Shown piece by piece: positions 5,039 to 7,761 of a stretch of 7,761 nt of DNA. The notes under the pieces are model-generated. The model made no database searches. It saw nothing but the letters and a program-made list of their open reading frames with translations, and was not told the DNA's origin. This stretch comes from a bacterium. Lineage in GTDB: Bacteria > Verrucomicrobiota > Verrucomicrobiia > Limisphaerales > J093. The position numbers and the translations under genes were made by a program. The DNA lies in NCBI GenBank assembly GCA_021784265.1, contig JAJXTA010000109.1:1-7761 (forward strand), given 5' to 3'. How positions within the stretch are numbered: the stretch's first letter is position 1; each line of letters starts with the position of its first letter.

Positions 5039-7761
5039 ACCTGCCGGAGCTCTGCATCCGTCGGCCGGTCATGACCACGCTGGTCATGGCGGGCCTCCTG
5101 CTCTTCGGCCTGATCGGCTACCGCTACCTCCCGGTGAGCGACCTGCCCAACGTCGATTATCCCACGATCCTGGTCAGCGCCAGTCTCCCGGGCGCCAGCG
5201 CGGCGACGATGGCCTCCTCGGTCGCCACCCCGCTGGAACGGCAGTTCTCGACCATCGCCGGCGTGGACTCGATGAGCTCGAGCAGCTCGCTCGGCCAGAC
5301 CCAGATCACGATCCAGTTCGTGCTGGACCGCAGTATCGACGCCGCGGGACAAGACGTGCAGGCGGCCATCGCCAAGGCCTCGCGCCAGTTGCCCGCGGGC
5401 ATGCCCACCCCGCCGACCTACAGCAAAGTCAATCCCGCCGATCAACCGATCTTCTATCTGGCCTTGACCTCCCCCACCCTCCCGCTCTCGGCCGTGGACG
5501 AGTATGCGGAGACGATGCTGGCCCAGCGGTTGTCGATGGTCAACGGGGTGGCGCAGGTGGCGGTCTTCGGGTCGCAGCAATACGCGGTGCGGATCCAGGT
5601 GGACCCCTCGGCGCTGGCGGCCCGGGGCATCGGCGTGGACGAAGTCCAGCGAGCCGTGAGCGCGGGCAACGTGAATCTGCCCACCGGCACCCTGTACGGC
5701 CAGCACCAAGCCTTCACCGTCCAGGCCACCGGCCAGCTCCTCAAAGCGGCCGACTACCGGCCCCTGATCGTGGCCTATCGCAGCGGCCGCCCGGTGCGGC
5801 TGGAGGAGTTGGGCCAAGTCCTCGACAGCGTGCAGAACGACAAGGTGGCGGGGTGGTTCAACGGCCGGCGTTCGGTGGTCTTGGCGATCCAGCGCCAACC
5901 CGGGGTCAACACCGTCCAGGTGGTCAACGACCTCCGCGCCCTCCTGCCGATTTTTCGGGCGCAGCTCCCCGCGGCGGTGAACCTGGACATGCTCTACGAT
6001 CGTTCCCAGTCCATCCGCGAATCGGTCGATGAGGTCCGGTTCACCCTCAAGCTGACCGTGGTGCTGGTGGTCCTGGTGATCTTCCTCTTCCTGCGGAACA
6101 TCTCGGCCACGGTGATCCCCAGCCTGGCCCTGCCCTGCTCGTTGATCGGCACCTTCGCGCTGATGTACCTGCTGGGCTACAACCTGGACAACCTCTCCTT
6201 GATGGCGCTGACCCTTTCGGTGGGGTTCGTCGTGGACGACGCCATCGTGATGCTCGAGAACATCGTGCGGCACATGGAAGGGGGCGCCACGCCGTTCGCC
6301 GCCGCGCTGGCGGGCTCGCGGGAGATTGGGTTTACCATCATCTCGATGACCCTGTCGCTGGCCGCGGTGTTCATCCCGGTGCTGTTCATGGGGGGCCTGC
6401 TCGGCCGCCTGCTGCATGAGTTCGCGGTCACGATTGGCGCCGCGGTGCTGGTCTCGGGCTTTGTCTCGCTGACGCTCACCCCGATGATGTGCAGCCGCTT
6501 CGTGCGCCCGCCCGGGGCCCGCCGGCATGGCCTGCTCTACGCCCGATCCGAGCAATGGTTCGCCGCGCTGCTGCGGGCCTACGAGCGGAGCCTGAACTAC
6601 GTCCTGCGGCACCAGCCGACCACGGTGGTGATCTCCCTGCTCTTGGTGGCGGCCACCGCCGGCTTGTTCGTGATCATCCCCAAGGGCCTGTTCCCCAGCG
6701 AAGATACCGGCCAAATCTTCGGCGTCACGGAAGCGGCCCAGGACATCTCCTTCGAGGGCATGGTGGCGCATCAGAAGGCGGTCATGTCCATCCTGGATCA
6801 GAACACCAACATCCTGAACTACAGCTCGTATGTGGGGGCGGGCAACAGCGGGCGGTTCTTCGTCCGGCTGGTGCCCCGTGCGACGGGGCGGCCGCCGGCC
6901 GACCAGATTATTCAAGACCTGCGTCCCCGCCTGGCCGCCGTCCCGGGCTTCAATGTCTTCCTCCAAAACCCACCCCTGATCCGGATCGGGGGGATGTTCT
7001 CCAAGAGCCTCTACCAATATACCCTCCAAGACCCCGACCTCCAGGAGCTCTACACCTGGGCGCCGCGGCTGCAAACCCAGATGGCGGCCCTGCCGGGGTT
7101 CCAGGACGTCACCAGCGACCTCCTGATCAACGGCCCCCAAGTCACGGTCGAGATCGACCGGGATCGCGCCCACGCGCTGGGGGTGACGGCCGACCAGATC
7201 GAGAACGCCCTCTACAGCGCCTACGGGGCGCGCCAGATCTCGACGATCTACACGCCGATCAACGAGTATTGGGTCATCCTCGAGGTCCAGCCCCGCTACC
7301 AGCGCTCGCCCGATGCCCTCGCCTTACTCTATGTGCGCTCGGCGGCGGGGCGGTTGGTGCCCCTGAGCGCGGTGGCTAAACTGGTCCGCGGCACCGCCCC
7401 GCTGGCGGTCAACCACTTCGGCCAACTGCCCGCGGTGACGATCTCCTTCAATCTCGCCCCGGGCGTGGCCCTGGGGACCGCCGTCGGGCGGATCGAGGCC
7501 ATGACCCACGCGCTTCACCCGCCCGCCACCCTCAACGCCAGCTTTCAGGGGTCCGCCCAAGTCTTCGAGGCGTCGGTGCGGGGGATGGGTCTGCTTTTGG
7601 TGATGGCGATCCTGGTCATTTACATCATCCTCGGCGTGCTTTACGAAAGTTTCATCCACCCCATCACCATCCTTTCTGGCCTGCCCTCCGCCGGCTTCGG
7701 CGCCTTGGTGACGTTGATGCTCTGCCATATCGACCTGAACATCTACGCCTTTGTCGGCCTG
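5035..7761 (+). CDS. RND efflux transporter permease, MdtB/MdtC-like HAE-1 family (3' end outside window)
   Basis: The frame opens at ATG 5035 and stays open for 909 codons to the window end; the family length of about 1030-1050 implies some 120-140 residues are missing. This is the proton-driven inner-membrane pump of the tripartite system. The N-terminus MNLPELCIRRPVMTTLVMAG and the following VSDLPNVDYPTI are hallmarks of the MdtB/MdtC group. TM1 is at about 13-31. The first periplasmic porter domain runs to about 335, followed by TM2-TM6 (about 337-353, 362-381, 388-407, 434-452, 463-482). TM4 carries the proton-relay pair D401-D402 in VVDDAIVMLEN. TM7 is at about 529-548, then KGLFPSEDTGQIFG and the second porter domain to about 840. 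TM8 (851-868) ends in LYESFIHPITI, and the window closes in TM9. The relay Lys and Arg of TM10-TM11 lie beyond the window. ATGA overlap with the adaptor shows a two-gene operon. Related pumps often come as two permeases in tandem, so a second could follow. Confidence 0.96.
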   Translation, partial: MNLPELCIRRPVMTTLVMAGLLLFGLIGYRYLPVSDLPNVDYPTILVSASLPGASAATMASSVATPLERQFSTIAGVDSMSSSSSLGQTQITIQFVLDRSIDAAGQDVQAAIAKASRQLPAGMPTPPTYSKVNPADQPIFYLALTSPTLPLSAVDEYAETMLAQRLSMVNGVAQVAVFGSQQYAVRIQVDPSALAARGIGVDEVQRAVSAGNVNLPTGTLYGQHQAFTVQATGQLLKAADYRPLIVAYRSGRPVRLEELGQVLDSVQNDKVAGWFNGRRSVVLAIQRQPGVNTVQVVNDLRALLPIFRAQLPAAVNLDMLYDRSQSIRESVDEVRFTLKLTVVLVVLVIFLFLRNISATVIPSLALPCSLIGTFALMYLLGYNLDNLSLMALTLSVGFVVDDAIVMLENIVRHMEGGATPFAAALAGSREIGFTIISMTLSLAAVFIPVLFMGGLLGRLLHEFAVTIGAAVLVSGFVSLTLTPMMCSRFVRPPGARRHGLLYARSEQWFAALLRAYERSLNYVLRHQPTTVVISLLLVAATAGLFVIIPKGLFPSEDTGQIFGVTEAAQDISFEGMVAHQKAVMSILDQNTNILNYSSYVGAGNSGRFFVRLVPRATGRPPADQIIQDLRPRLAAVPGFNVFLQNPPLIRIGGMFSKSLYQYTLQDPDLQELYTWAPRLQTQMAALPGFQDVTSDLLINGPQVTVEIDRDRAHALGVTADQIENALYSAYGARQISTIYTPINEYWVILEVQPRYQRSPDALALLYVRSAAGRLVPLSAVAKLVRGTAPLAVNHFGQLPAVTISFNLAPGVALGTAVGRIEAMTHALHPPATLNASFQGSAQVFEASVRGMGLLLVMAILVIYIILGVLYESFIHPITILSGLPSAGFGALVTLMLCHIDLNIYAFVGL

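Noticed and set aside
4777..7173. A 798-codon open frame on the minus strand opposite the adaptor end and the permease
   Set aside because: The plus strand here encodes an unmistakable RND permease. The antisense product is a low-complexity run rich in His, Gln, Arg, Gly, Asp and Glu with no domain, as expected opposite a GC-rich gene that rarely yields stop codons on the other strand.

Overview
This is a GC-rich (about two thirds G+C by eye), densely coding bacterial window with six protein genes and no RNA genes, insertion sequences or CRISPR arrays. A DUF4091/GH123-type glycosidase, a xylose-isomerase-like protein, a secreted protein of no family I recognise and a Gram-negative RND efflux system fit a polysaccharide-degrading member of the PVC group, most likely Verrucomicrobiota. 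That placement is an inference from gene content, not from a phylogenetic marker.

Layout. (1) Positions 2-973, plus strand: the C-terminal part of a DUF4091/GH123-like glycoside hydrolase whose start lies before the window. (2) Positions 3617 down to 1017, minus strand: a compact three-gene set with gaps of 24 and 12 bp. In transcription order these are a xylose-isomerase-like TIM-barrel protein, a secreted protein of unknown function, and a small isoprenylcysteine-methyltransferase-like membrane protein. The last gene converges on the glycosidase with only 43 bp between them. (3) Positions 3618-3832: a divergent intergenic region that must hold the start signals for both flanking transcription units. 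(4) Positions 3833 to beyond 7761, plus strand: an RND efflux operon. A lipoprotein periplasmic adaptor overlaps, by ATGA, a long MdtB/MdtC-like inner-membrane permease that runs off the window end.

How the genes work together. The adaptor and permease form two of the three parts of a tripartite efflux pump; an outer-membrane channel is not in the window. The minus-strand set looks like one transcription unit, but its function is unknown. The glycosidase and the isomerase-like protein both suggest carbohydrate use, though nothing in the sequence links them to one pathway.

Most worth a second look is the isomerase-like protein. It keeps almost the whole xylose isomerase signature but appears to carry histidine where site-1 metal ligand aspartate is expected, which resembles the metal site of the tagatose/psicose 3-epimerase family. 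I found no convincing wholly new system; the rest of the window is ordinary.
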